This document shows, in pieces, positions 17,527 through 25,581 of a stretch of DNA of 64,000 nucleotides. The stretch is from positions 1-64,000 of the forward strand of contig NZ_AOLN01000017.1 in assembly GCF_000337815.1 (NCBI RefSeq). Direction: 5' to 3'. Numbering within the stretch: position 1 is the first letter of the stretch; the number at the start of each line of letters is the position of its first letter. A model generated the notes under the pieces. It searched no databases. It saw only the letters and a program-made list of their open reading frames with translations, and was not told where the DNA came from. The translations under genes were made by a program, and so were the position numbers. Source of the stretch: Haloferax mucosum ATCC BAA-1512. Lineage in GTDB: Archaea > Halobacteriota > Halobacteria > Halobacteriales > Haloferacaceae.

Positions 17527-18762
17527 ATGGTGACGAAAAACCCACAACAACCGGAGGTGAACATCGGACTCGTCGGTCACGTAGACCACGGAAAGACGAC
17601 GCTCGTGCAAGCGTTGTCCGGCTCGTGGACGGACCAGCACTCGGAAGAGATGAAGCGCGGTATCTCCATCCGACTCGGCTACGCCGACGCGACGTTCCGT
17701 CAGATTCCCGGCGCCGACGCGCCGGAGTGTTACACAGTCGAAGAAGAGACCGAAGACGGGGCCGAGACGGACGTTCTTCGCACCGTCTCGTTCGTTGACG
17801 CGCCCGGACACGAGACGCTCATGGCGACGATGCTCTCTGGTGCCGCCATCATGGACGGTGCCATCCTGCTCGTGAGCGCGACAGAAGACGTGCCGCAGGC
17901 GCAGACGGCCGAGCACCTGATGGCGCTCGATATCATCGGTATCGAGAACATCGTCATCGCGCAGAACAAGGTCGATCTCGTTGACCGCGAGCGCGCGGTC
18001 GAGAACTACGAACAGATCAAGGAGTTCGTGGAGGGGACGGTGGCAGAAGACGCACCCATCGTGCCTATCAGCGCCCAACAGGAGGTCAACCTCGACCTGC
18101 TCATCGAGGCTATCGAGTCGGAGATTCCGACGCCCGACCGCGACGAGACCGAAGACAGCCAGATGTACGTCGCGCGCAGTTTCGACATCAACCGCCCGGG
18201 AACGACCTGGGACGGACTCATGGGCGGCGTTATCGGCGGCAGTGTCGTCGCCGGAAAACTCGAAGAAGGCGACGAACTCGAACTCCGGCCCGGCCGCGAA
18301 GTCGAAGAGGAAGGTCAGACCGAGTGGCGTTCTATCACGACCGAGATTCGTTCGCTCCAAGCGGGCGGTAACATGGTTGACGAGGTCCGCCCCGGCGGTC
18401 TCTGCGGTGTCGGGACCGGTCTCGACCCGAGCTTCACGAAAGGCGACGCCCTCGCGGGACAGGTCGCCGGCGAACCCGGTACGCTCCCGCCGACGCGCGA
18501 GCAGTTCACGATGAACGTGGAACTGCTCGACCGCGTCGTTGGCGGCGATGCCGACGACGGTATCGAGGAGATTTCCACCGGCGAGCCGCTGATGCTCACC
18601 GTCGGCACCGCGACCACGGTCGGCGCGGTGACGAGTGCGCGAAGCGGCGAGGCCGAAGTCTCGCTCAAACGTCCCGTCTGTGCCGAGGAAGGCACGAAAA
18701 TCGCGATCAACCGCCGTGTCGGCGCTCGCTGGCGTCTCATCGGTATCGGGACGCTCAAGTGA
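17527..18762 (+). CDS. eif2g: Translation initiation factor aIF2 subunit gamma
   Basis: GTPase subunit of the heterotrimeric aIF2 that brings Met-tRNAi to the small ribosomal subunit. It has 411 residues. G1 is GHVDHGKTT at about residues 17-25, the switch-I segment is [14 protein letters not shown]3 is DAPGHE, and G4 is NKVD, followed by SAQQE and the two beta-barrel domains. The ATG at 17527 is supported by GGAGGT just upstream. It heads a tight cluster: PIN protein 1 base later, then rpo7, spt4 and the dephospho-CoA kinase, an arrangement well known in Euryarchaeota. Confidence 0.97.
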   Translation: MVTKNPQQPEVNIGLVGHVDHGKTTLVQALSGSWTDQHSEEMKRGISIRLGYADATFRQIPGADAPECYTVEEETEDGAETDVLRTVSFVDAPGHETLMATMLSGAAIMDGAILLVSATEDVPQAQTAEHLMALDIIGIENIVIAQNKVDLVDRERAVENYEQIKEFVEGTVAEDAPIVPISAQQEVNLDLLIEAIESEIPTPDRDETEDSQMYVARSFDINRPGTTWDGLMGGVIGGSVVAGKLEEGDELELRPGREVEEEGQTEWRSITTEIRSLQAGGNMVDEVRPGGLCGVGTGLDPSFTKGDALAGQVAGEPGTLPPTREQFTMNVELLDRVVGGDADDGIEEISTGEPLMLTVGTATTVGAVTSARSGEAEVSLKRPVCAEEGTKIAINRRVGARWRLIGIGTLK

Positions 18763-18763
18763 C

Positions 18764-19153
18764 GTGACCGCCACCGTAGTCGTCATGGACACGAACGCAC
18801 TCATGATGCCGGTCGAGCTCGACGTTCGCGTGTTCGACGAACTCGACCGGCTTCTTTCGGCCGACGTGGACCTCGTTGTCCCCACGGCCGTCCTCGACGA
18901 GCTGGAGAAGCTCTCGGCGGGCGGCGGGACAGAGGGCGTCGCGGCGAGCGTGGGTGCGGACCTGGCGACCCGGTGCCGGGCGGTCGAGACGGACGAATCG
19001 TACGCCGACGACGCGATTGTCGAACTCGCCGAATCGGGCGACGCCGACTACGTCGTCACGAACGACAAGCCCCTCCGTGACCGGGTGCTCGACTGCGGGA
19101 TTCCCGTCGTCGGCATCCGGGGGCACGCCACGCTGGCAATCACGGAATCTTAA
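18764..19153 (+). CDS. PIN-domain protein, Fcf1/VapC9-like
   Basis: 129-residue PIN-domain ribonuclease-like protein. Acidic catalytic positions are seen in VVVMDTNALMMP (first Asp), PTAVLDELEKL (Glu/Asp), and DDAIVELA...DYVVTNDKPLRDR (third and fourth). The position directly after aIF2 gamma and before rpo7 is conserved in archaea, where the protein is annotated as an Fcf1/Utp24-like rRNA-processing nuclease. It starts at GTG (18764), one base after the aIF2 gamma stop, so translation is coupled. This is a housekeeping PIN protein, probably not a toxin. Confidence 0.85.
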   Translation: MTATVVVMDTNALMMPVELDVRVFDELDRLLSADVDLVVPTAVLDELEKLSAGGGTEGVAASVGADLATRCRAVETDESYADDAIVELAESGDADYVVTNDKPLRDRVLDCGIPVVGIRGHATLAITES

Positions 19154-19160
19154 CGAAACT

Positions 19161-19733
19161 ATGTACAAACGGGTACGACTCAAAGATACAGTCGAAGTCC
19201 CACCCCGACACTTGGGCGACGTGACGCCCGAGCGGGTCAAGCGACTGTTGCAGGATAAATTGGAAGGACGGATGGACGAAGACGTTGGAAGCGTCGTGAG
19301 TGTCGTGAACGTCAACGACATCGGCGAGGGCACCGTGTTGCCCAACCGCCCCGGCGTCTACTACGAGGCCGACTTCGACGCCATCACCTACGACCCCGAC
19401 ATGCAGGAAGTCGTTGACGGCATCGTCGTCGAAGTGGTCGAATTCGGTGCCTTCGTCGGTATCGGTCCGGTGGACGGACTGCTACACGTCTCGCAGATTT
19501 CCGACGAATACCTCGCCTACGACGGCGAGAACCAGCAACTCGCGTCCACCGAGTCCAACCAGACGCTCGCCGTGGACGACGAGGTTCGCGCTCGCATCGT
19601 CACGAAGAGCATCGACGAGCGCAACCCGCGCGACTCGAAGATTGGACTCACCGCCAAACAGCCGGGCCTCGGAAAGCACGGCTGGCTCGAAAAGAAGCGC
19701 CAACAGAGCGAGGCCTCGGCGGAGGGTAACTGA
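19161..19733 (+). CDS. rpoE1: DNA-directed RNA polymerase subunit Rpo7 (E')
   Basis: Stalk subunit of archaeal RNA polymerase, 190 residues. It begins MYKRVRLKDTVEVPPRHLG, the RNP-like N-terminal domain. An S1/OB RNA-binding domain follows from about residue 82 (VVDGIVVEVVEFGAFVGIG, DGLLHVSQIS, and SKIGLTAKQPGLG). It pairs with Rpo4 and contacts the emerging transcript. Its ATG is 8 bases after the PIN gene stop, and its stop overlaps the spt4 start by one base, in the aIF2 gamma operon. Confidence 0.96.
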   Translation: MYKRVRLKDTVEVPPRHLGDVTPERVKRLLQDKLEGRMDEDVGSVVSVVNVNDIGEGTVLPNRPGVYYEADFDAITYDPDMQEVVDGIVVEVVEFGAFVGIGPVDGLLHVSQISDEYLAYDGENQQLASTESNQTLAVDDEVRARIVTKSIDERNPRDSKIGLTAKQPGLGKHGWLEKKRQQSEASAEGN

Positions 19734-19930
19734 TGGCGAAACAGCGTCTCGCCTGCCGCGAGTGTCACTACGTCAACGAGCCCAACAAACAGACGTGTGA
19801 CAACTGCGGGTCAACCAGCCTCACCGAAGACTGGGCGGGCTACGTCGTCATCACCCACCCCGAAGAAAGCGAAATCGCCGACGAGATGAACGTCAGCGAA
19901 CCAGGCGGCTACGCGCTCAAGGTCCGCTGA
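19733..19930 (+). CDS. spt4: Transcription elongation factor Spt4 (RNA polymerase E'')
   Basis: 65-residue zinc-ribbon protein that forms the Spt4/5 elongation factor with Spt5. Two CxxC pairs (CRECHYVN and CDNCGSTSLTEDW) hold the zinc. A short strand region, YVVITHPEESEIA, binds the Spt5 NGN domain. The start overlaps the rpo7 stop (TGATG). Confidence 0.95.
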   Translation: MAKQRLACRECHYVNEPNKQTCDNCGSTSLTEDWAGYVVITHPEESEIADEMNVSEPGGYALKVR

Positions 19931-19955
19931 CGAGACAGAGACGACACGAACAGAG

Positions 19956-20495
19956 ATGCTTACGTTGCCGACGGACCTCCGGACGGCGTTCAAAGAGCCG
20001 TTCGGTCCCGTCTACACCGAGACCGACGCGCTCCTTGCAGATGCATCTAGCGAGGAGACCGACGCGCCGCTCGTCGCCGTCGGCGACGTCGTCACCTTCC
20101 ACCTTCGCCGCGCCGGTCGCCCACCGGACGTGGCCGTCATCGACGGCAAGACGAAACGCGAAGCCGTCGGCGAGGAGATTCGGCAGGCGGTCGAGACCGG
20201 GCGTCTCGTCGAAGTCACCAACGAGCCGGGAACCCTCTCTTTCGATCTCGTTTCCGCGCTCGTGGACGCGCTCGACGCCGACGAGCCGACGACGCTTCTC
20301 GTCACGGGCGAAGAAGACCTTGCGACGCTTCCGGCGGTCGTCGCCGCGCCGCTCGGCTCGACAGTCGTCTACGGCCAACCCGACGAAGGAATGGTCCGTG
20401 TAGCCGTCACAGCCGCCGCTCAGGCCGAAATGCGCGACCTTCTTTCGCAGTTCGGCGGCGACCTCGACGCAGTTCTGTCGCCGCTCGACGCCTGA
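19956..20495 (+). CDS. GTP-dependent dephospho-CoA kinase (DUF359)
   Basis: 179 residues matching the DUF359 family. This family was shown in archaea to phosphorylate dephospho-CoA with GTP, the last step of coenzyme A synthesis. Family features seen are the start LRTAFKEPFGPVY, the segment VVTFHLRRAGRPPDVAVIDG followed by KTKRE, then TNEPGTLS and LVTGEEDLATLPAV. No P-loop is present, which is normal for this family. It lies 25 bases after spt4, last in the operon. Confidence 0.9.
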   Translation: MLTLPTDLRTAFKEPFGPVYTETDALLADASSEETDAPLVAVGDVVTFHLRRAGRPPDVAVIDGKTKREAVGEEIRQAVETGRLVEVTNEPGTLSFDLVSALVDALDADEPTTLLVTGEEDLATLPAVVAAPLGSTVVYGQPDEGMVRVAVTAAAQAEMRDLLSQFGGDLDAVLSPLDA

Positions 20496-20521
20496 ATCGG
20501 GCCGCTCCTCGTCCCTTCGAA

Positions 20522-20563
20522 ATCCTTTTACTTGCTTCGCGGGGAATTACTGGTAACTGAACC
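20522..20563 (+). promoter_or_regulatory. Promoter of the S24e gene
   Basis: CTTTTACTTGC at about 20524-20534 lies 30 or more bases before the ATG at 20564, giving rps24e its own start besides possible read-through from upstream. Confidence 0.45.
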
Positions 20564-20875
20564 ATGGATATCGAAATCATCTCCGAGGAGGAGAACCCCA
20601 TGTTGCACCGGACGGACGTCCGATTCGAGATCGTCCACGAGGAAGCGACGCCCTCCCGTCTGTCGGTCCGCGACTCGCTCGCGGCCAAGCTGAACAAGGA
20701 TTCCGACGAAGTCGTCATCCACGAACTCGACACGAAGTTCGGCATGCGCAAGACCGCGGGCTACGCGAAGATCTACGAGAGCCCCGAGTTCGCGCGCGAC
20801 GTCGAACAGGACCACATGCTCGACCGAAACAAGATTACCGCCGACGACGCCGAACCTGAGGCCGAAGAGGCCTAA
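20564..20875 (+). CDS. rps24e: 30S ribosomal protein S24e
   Basis: 103-residue small-subunit protein. It starts MDIEIISEEENPMLHRTDV and carries the S24e signature region EVVIHELDTKFGMRKTAGYAKIYES near residues 50-77. The acidic tail is typical of halophiles. It is followed after 33 bases by Kae1-Bud32. The S27ae gene often found between these two in other archaea is absent here: there is no room for it. Confidence 0.96.
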   Translation: MDIEIISEEENPMLHRTDVRFEIVHEEATPSRLSVRDSLAAKLNKDSDEVVIHELDTKFGMRKTAGYAKIYESPEFARDVEQDHMLDRNKITADDAEPEAEEA

Positions 20876-20908
20876 TTTCGGCTTCGAATCGCCGTTTCTT
20901 CACACTCG

Positions 20909-22642
20909 ATGCGCATTCTTGGAATCGAAGGTACAGCGTGGGCCGCGAGCGCCGCGGTTTTCGAAACTGACGACCCCGACGCCCTCACCTCGGAAACCGA
21001 CCGGACGCCCGACCCCTCTTCTGACCACGTCGTCATCGAATCGAACCCCTACCAACCCGAAAGCGGCGGCATCCACCCGCGCGAGGCGGCCGAGCACATG
21101 GCCACTGCGATTCCCGATGTGGTCGAGACGGTGCTCGCGCACGCCGCCGAGAGACACGACGGACCCGGTCCAGTCGTCGATGGCGTCGCCTTCTCACGCG
21201 GCCCGGGTCTCGGACCGTGTCTCCGTATCGTCGGCACCGCGGCCCGCGCTGTCGCACAGACACTCGACGTCCCGCTTCTCGGCGTCAACCACATGGTCGC
21301 CCACCTCGAAATCGGGCGCTACCAATCCGGCTTCGACTCGCCGGTGTGTCTGAACGCATCGGGCGCGAACGCGCACTTGCTCGGCTATCACAATGGTCGC
21401 TACCGCGTCCTCGGCGAGACGATGGACACCGGCGTCGGGAACGCAATCGACAAGTTCACCCGTCACGTCGGTTGGTCTCACCCCGGCGGCCCGAAGGTCG
21501 AACGGGCCGCCGCAGACGGTGAGTACGTCGATTTACCGTACGTCGTCAAAGGGATGGACTTCTCGTTTTCGGGAATCATGAGCGCCGCAAAGGACGAAGC
21601 CGACGCGGGCACGCCCGTCGAAGATATCTGCGTCGGCTTACAGGAGACCATCTTTGCGATGCTCACGGAAGTCGCAGAGCGCGCGCTGTCGCTGACTGGG
21701 ACCGACGAACTCGTCCTCGGCGGCGGTGTCGGCCAGAACGCCAGACTCCGCGAGATGCTCGCCGAGATGTGCGAACAACGCGGTGCGAAATTCCACGCAC
21801 CGGAGCCGCGATTTCTCCGCGACAACGCGGGGATGATTGCCGTCCTCGGCGCGCGGATGCTCACCGCGGGCGACACGCTCTCGGTCGAGGAGTCGTCGGT
21901 GGACCCGAACTTCCGCCCGGACCAAGTCGCCGTGACGTGGCGCGGAACCGACGAATCGGTCGCACGAGCGTACACCGACGACGGCGCGATTCGCGGGGCA
22001 GAGGCGACAGTCGATATCGGGACCGACGAGGTCGTCAAGCGCCGCGTCCCGAAGACGTACCGACACGCCGACCTCGACGAGCGACTTCGGCGCGAGCGGA
22101 CGAAAGCCGAAGCGCGACTGACGAGCGATGCACGGCGCGCCGGCGTCAGAACGCCCATCGTCCGCGATGTAGACCCCGTAGAGGGCGTCATCACCTTCCA
22201 GAAGGTCGGCGACGCAGACCTAGCAGAACACCTCACTGCCGACGCGGCGTACACAGTCGGAGCGTATCTCGCAACGCTCCACGAGGCTGGCATCGTTCAC
22301 GGCGACCCGACGACACGAAACGTCCGCGTCGAACACAGCGTCGGCGGCAATGGCGTCGGTGACGGCCGTGACAGCGACGGCGACTGCGGCAACAACGACA
22401 ACGACAGCGACGGCGCCGGCGACGAGTCGCGCGTCTTCCTCATCGACTTCGGTCTTGGATTCCACACGGGCCACGTCGAAGACCACGCGATGGATCTCCA
22501 CGTTTTCGCACAGAGCGTCGAAGGGACCGCAGACGACGCCAAACCGCTCTTGGACGCTCTCGAAGCGGGCTACAAATCCGTCGGCTCCGACGCGGTTATC
22601 GACCGACTTCGGGCGGTCGAATCCCGCGGCCGCTACCGGTAA
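20909..22642 (+). CDS. Kae1-Bud32 fusion, tRNA t6A threonylcarbamoyltransferase
   Basis: 577-residue fusion of the two KEOPS core enzymes, which make t6A37 in ANN-decoding tRNAs. Kae1 spans about 1-335: metal ligands in NHMVAHLEIG (H128 and H132), the nucleotide loops FSRGPGLGP and ASGANAHLL, and GGGVGQNARL. The Bud32 kinase/ATPase spans about 360-577: catalytic loop HGDPTTRN, then DFGLGF, and a final RxRGRYR tail. Between these last two motifs lies a low-complexity insert of about 28 Gly/Asp/Asn residues, unusual for the compact Bud32 fold. Fusion of the two is common in Euryarchaeota. It lies 33 bases after rps24e. Confidence 0.95.
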   Translation: MRILGIEGTAWAASAAVFETDDPDALTSETDRTPDPSSDHVVIESNPYQPESGGIHPREAAEHMATAIPDVVETVLAHAAERHDGPGPVVDGVAFSRGPGLGPCLRIVGTAARAVAQTLDVPLLGVNHMVAHLEIGRYQSGFDSPVCLNASGANAHLLGYHNGRYRVLGETMDTGVGNAIDKFTRHVGWSHPGGPKVERAAADGEYVDLPYVVKGMDFSFSGIMSAAKDEADAGTPVEDICVGLQETIFAMLTEVAERALSLTGTDELVLGGGVGQNARLREMLAEMCEQRGAKFHAPEPRFLRDNAGMIAVLGARMLTAGDTLSVEESSVDPNFRPDQVAVTWRGTDESVARAYTDDGAIRGAEATVDIGTDEVVKRRVPKTYRHADLDERLRRERTKAEARLTSDARRAGVRTPIVRDVDPVEGVITFQKVGDADLAEHLTADAAYTVGAYLATLHEAGIVHGDPTTRNVRVEHSVGGNGVGDGRDSDGDCGNNDNDSDGAGDESRVFLIDFGLGFHTGHVEDHAMDLHVFAQSVEGTADDAKPLLDALEAGYKSVGSDAVIDRLRAVESRGRYR

Positions 22643-22674
22643 GCGACTGAGTGACGAACCCGTCGGAAGGCCAA

Positions 22675-22708
22675 AACGATTTATCGCACGCCAGCGTATT
22701 CGTCTCAC
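22675..22708 (+). promoter_or_regulatory. TATA box for DUF5808-like gene
   Basis: ACGATTTATCGC near 22677-22688 lies about 25-30 bases before the ATG at 22709, fitting a leaderless transcript. Confidence 0.5.
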
Positions 22709-22984
22709 ATGGTAGACAAACCGCAGAGCGGAACCCTCTTCGGCATCCCGTACAACTTCGAGCGCCCGAGCGCGGGCCGACTGCTGTCGTCGTATTGGCA
22801 ACCCGGAAAGGGGATGCTCGTCGAGAAGCCGTTCGGCATCGGCTACACGCTGAACCTCGCAAGCTGGCGCTCGTGGGTCGTCCTTCTCGTCGCCGGCGGT
22901 CTGCTCTGGAACGAGCGGCAAAAATCCGAGGAAACAGACGAAGCGGAGGCCGACGAAGGCCCCGTCGAAGTCATCGTCGATTAA
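22709..22984 (+). CDS. Membrane-associated DUF5808-like protein
   Basis: 91 residues. The N-terminal half carries FGIPYNFERPS and KPFGIGYTLNLAS, a pattern I associate with DUF5808. One transmembrane helix (WVVLLVAGGLLW) follows at about 54-67, then a highly acidic tail. No enzymatic residues can be seen. It is a single gene before the XTP pyrophosphatase gene. Confidence 0.7.
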   Translation: MVDKPQSGTLFGIPYNFERPSAGRLLSSYWQPGKGMLVEKPFGIGYTLNLASWRSWVVLLVAGGLLWNERQKSEETDEAEADEGPVEVIVD

Positions 22985-23060
22985 CGCCGCGACAGTCGCC
23001 GACAGGCGGACAGCAACCCACACCGACGACTTTTCGACGCCCGCCCTCGGAGGGGCGGAC

Positions 23061-23699
23061 ATGCTCAGATACGTGACGACGAACGAGGGGAAGGTCCGCG
23101 AGGCCCTCGACTACCTCGACGACGACGTGACACAGCTCGATTTCGACTACACCGAAATTCAGGCGTCTGAACTCGGACCGATTGCGGCCCACGGCGCGCG
23201 CGAAGCCTACCACCACGCAGGCGAGCCGGTTGTCGTTGACGACGCCGGTCTCTTCATCGACGGCTTCGACGGGTTCCCCGGGCCGTACTCGTCGTACGCC
23301 GAGGACACCCTCGGCATCGAAGCGGTCTACCGACTCGCCGCGTCGGAACTCGACGAACCCCGCAGAGCGGCGTTCCGCTGTGTGCTGGCGTACTGTGACG
23401 GAGGGCAGTTCGAGGCGAGTCCCGACCCGATCGACCGCGACGACCGAACCGTCGCCGCCGCCCGCGGCGCAGAACAAGACGAAGAAGAGACGGACGTACT
23501 CCCCGTAAAACTATTCGAGGGCTTCGTCAACGGCCGAATCGTCCCGCCGCGTGGCGAGGGTGGGTTCGGGTACGACCCGATTTTCGAACACGACGGAACG
23601 ACGTTCGCGGAGATGAGCGCCCACGAAAAAAACGGAATCTCCCACCGCGGACGAGCGTTAGCGAAGTTTGCGGCGTGGTACGGCGAACGAACCGAGTGA
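23061..23699 (+). CDS. XTP/dITP diphosphatase (Ham1/RdgB family)
   Basis: 212 residues. It hydrolyses non-canonical purine triphosphates (XTP, ITP, dITP) to monophosphates, cleaning the nucleotide pool. Family motifs are TTNEGKVREA at the N-terminus, VVDDAGLFIDGFDGFPGPYSS-type sequence in the middle, and GGFGYDPIFEHDGTTFAEM with KNGISHRGRAL at the end. An acidic insert of about 15 residues (RGAEQDEEETD) interrupts the C-terminal half and makes it slightly longer than most homologues. Confidence 0.93.
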   Translation: MLRYVTTNEGKVREALDYLDDDVTQLDFDYTEIQASELGPIAAHGAREAYHHAGEPVVVDDAGLFIDGFDGFPGPYSSYAEDTLGIEAVYRLAASELDEPRRAAFRCVLAYCDGGQFEASPDPIDRDDRTVAAARGAEQDEEETDVLPVKLFEGFVNGRIVPPRGEGGFGYDPIFEHDGTTFAEMSAHEKNGISHRGRALAKFAAWYGERTE

Positions 23700-23826
23700 G
23701 CGGCAAAAATCCCGGCCAACTGACGCGCAGAGTGTGAATAGATAGCACGGGTTGGGCCGTTTCACCCCAGGAAAACGCACGATACACCCGGAGATTTGAT
23801 ATGCTCGGCCGCATCATGTCTCTACA

Positions 23827-23988
23827 ATGTTCCCCGAACGTGACCCTCCAGTCACATCCGCCACCGAGACAACCGGTGGTCTCGGCCGTTCGTCCTCCCC
23901 GCAGTCACTCGGTGGCTCGTCCCCCGAGAGACTGCTCGCAGACGGCGGTGTATCGGCTCACGATCACATCCTGCGGAGCGACCGATGA
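23827..23988 (+). CDS. Small hypothetical protein, 53 aa
   Basis: ATG at 23827 opens a 53-codon frame (MFPERDPPVTSATETTGGLG... to HDHILRSDR). It is Ser/Gly/Pro-rich at first and ends in a short helical-looking segment. Its TGA overlaps the ATG of the next small membrane-protein gene as ATGA, the usual sign of coupled genes, and codon use is GC3-rich. No family is recognised. Confidence 0.5.
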   Translation: MFPERDPPVTSATETTGGLGRSSSPQSLGGSSPERLLADGGVSAHDHILRSDR

Positions 23989-24170
23989 ACCGAGCGACTG
24001 CCGTCGCCGCCGGAGCGGCAAGTGGCTATGGTGTCGCCGCCTTCGCGGCTATCGCGGTGTTACTGCAGAATATCTCGGGAAGCGCCGATATCGGTGTCGG
24101 CGTCGGTGCCGTCTTCGGGGCCGTGACGCTGTTCGGGACGTTCGCGGCGACGAACGTCACAAAAACGTAA
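23985..24170 (+). CDS. Small two-TM membrane protein
   Basis: 61 residues, nearly all hydrophobic or Gly/Ala, with two helices: VAAFAAIAVLLQNIS and VGAVFGAVTLFGTFAA. The start overlaps the stop of the 53-codon gene upstream by 4 bases, supporting translation of both. No family is recognised. Confidence 0.65.
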   Translation: MNRATAVAAGAASGYGVAAFAAIAVLLQNISGSADIGVGVGAVFGAVTLFGTFAATNVTKT

Positions 24171-24185
24171 GTCGCGCCGACGCGG

Positions 24186-24662
24186 CTATGCCCGCGGGTC
24201 GCGGTCAGGACCCGGATACGAATCGTCCGCAACGGCGGCGTAGAGACTTTCGGGCGTAAAGAGCGTCGCAAACGCCTTCGGATGACGAATGCTGACCGGG
24301 AAGCGGCCGCTGAGCGCCGCGCCCGCTTCGGCTGTACGAAGCCGCTCGTCGAACGTGAGTAGATGCATCGCGCCGCCGCGGTAGGCGGCCGCAAGCGCCG
24401 GTTGGTCGCCGTCGGGATGCTCGACGGATTCGACTAGCTGTTCGATTTTCGCCCGCCAGTCTGCGGCGAGTGTCGCGTCCGCGAGCGTCGCAATGACCGC
24501 TTCAGCCTCGTCGAGCAGTGTCTCGCTGGCGACGAGCGTCGTCCACGAGTGACTCCTGAGGTGGTCGAGCGCGGCTCTCGACGGCCCGTCGATGAGAAGG
24601 TCGGCCGCGAGGACGTCGGCATCGGCGACGACCCGCGTCGGCGACGGGTCGGTCTCAGGCAT
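24186..24662 (-). CDS. PIN-like domain protein (DUF7384-like)
   Basis: 158 residues with a PIN-like layout: VVADADVLAADLL at the N-terminus (first acidic site), LLDEAEAVIATL (second), and AYRGGAMHLLTFDERL (third and fourth). The start MPETDPSP at 24662 is preferred because it sits 8 bases inside the end of a 32-codon ORF on the same strand. The pair looks like a translationally coupled PIN cassette. I recall this family as DUF7384; RNase activity is plausible but unproven. Confidence 0.75.
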   Translation of the reverse strand: MPETDPSPTRVVADADVLAADLLIDGPSRAALDHLRSHSWTTLVASETLLDEAEAVIATLADATLAADWRAKIEQLVESVEHPDGDQPALAAAYRGGAMHLLTFDERLRTAEAGAALSGRFPVSIRHPKAFATLFTPESLYAAVADDSYPGPDRDPRA

Positions 24663-24753
24663 CGTCGCCTCGCCGAGCACGGAGCGCTTCAGTAATCTCC
24701 GATTCCGACGTCTCATAGTCGTCTGCGCGAGCGAAAAGCGACTCCCAAGTCAT
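24655..24753 (-). CDS. 32-residue upstream partner of PIN-like protein
   Basis: ATG at 24753 begins MTWESLFARADDYETSESE, with the total of 32 codons ending RRGDDA. It is a single acidic amphipathic helix-like peptide. Its TGA lies within the PIN gene start (8-base overlap), so the two are translationally coupled. An open frame continues upstream to 24885 but turns basic and crosses the divergent promoter. It could be a tiny antitoxin or a regulatory leader peptide; this is inference. Confidence 0.5.
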   Translation of the reverse strand: MTWESLFARADDYETSESEITEALRARRGDDA

Positions 24754-24888
24754 GTCCGTCACGAGGTGTTCGGTGAGTATGAATCCGGCGCACCAGCTAC
24801 CGGGGATTCGAGAGTGCCGTCGGAGTCGGTGGCGTTCGGCCGCGCCGTCCCCGAGAACTTTTAGTCCGGTCGTCCCCCACCACATGGC

Positions 24889-25581
24889 GTGTTCGGTCTC
24901 GGCGACCTGAGTCTCACCTACCTCGCCAGCACCACCCTCGTCTCGCTCTACGTGAGTACCGTAGCTGTCGTTCTCAGCGCCGCCGTCGGCCTGCCGATTT
25001 CGCTCGCCGTCGGCTTCAACGACTTTTACGGGAAGTCCGCCGTCACCTCGGTCATCTCGACGGGGATGGGGTTTCCGAGCGTCGTCGTCGGTCTCGTCGT
25101 CCTGCTCGCACTCTCGCAGTCGGGGCCGCTCGGCTCGTTCGACCTCCTGTTTACGCCCGAGGCCATGATTATCTCGCAGACGATTCTCGCGCTTCCCGTC
25201 CTCGTCAGCATCTCGCTATCGGCGGTCCAGTCGGTCCCGCAAGACCGCAGAGACGCCGCGTTCGCCGCAGGCGGGACTTCGACCGACGTCGCGTTGCTCG
25301 TCGTCCGTGAGGCTCGCTACGGAATCGTCACGGCGCTGTTGGCCGCCTACGGCCGTGCGATAAGCGAAGTCGGCTCCGTGCTCATCGTCGGCGGCAACAT
25401 CGTCTTTTCGGACAGCACGTCGTTCACGCGGACGCTCACGACCGCTATCACGGTCGAAGCGCGGCGAGGAAACGTCGAGACCGGTATCGCGCTCGGAGCG
25501 ATTCTACTAACCCTCGTGTTGGCGGTCAACGCGCTCGGTGCGCGATTCCGCGACCGAACTCCGGGAGGACGGGCGCGATGA
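24889..25581 (+). CDS. ABC permease, tungstate (TupB)-type
   Basis: 230-residue integral membrane protein with about 5 helices. The binding-protein-dependent EAA loop is recognisable as [23 protein letters not shown], and a TupB/WtpB-like [20 protein letters not shown] follows. It probably imports tungstate or molybdate for cofactor synthesis. It starts at GTG 24889; an ATG at 24884 is out of frame. It overlaps the ATPase gene by 4 bases. No binding-protein gene is next to it, which is odd because tupA normally precedes. Confidence 0.82.
   Translation: MFGLGDLSLTYLASTTLVSLYVSTVAVVLSAAVGLPISLAVGFNDFYGKSAVTSVISTGMGFPSVVVGLVVLLALSQSGPLGSFDLLFTPEAMIISQTILALPVLVSISLSAVQSVPQDRRDAAFAAGGTSTDVALLVVREARYGIVTALLAAYGRAISEVGSVLIVGGNIVFSDSTSFTRTLTTAITVEARRGNVETGIALGAILLTLVLAVNALGARFRDRTPGGRAR

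Noticed and set aside
18764-19153. PIN protein after aIF2 gamma as a VapC toxin
   Set aside because: The location is conserved with housekeeping transcription and translation genes and no antitoxin is present; the Fcf1-like role is more likely.
20876-20908. Missing S27ae gene after S24e
   Set aside because: Only 33 bases separate S24e and Kae1-Bud32. The S27ae gene may simply be elsewhere, so I do not treat this as a loss.
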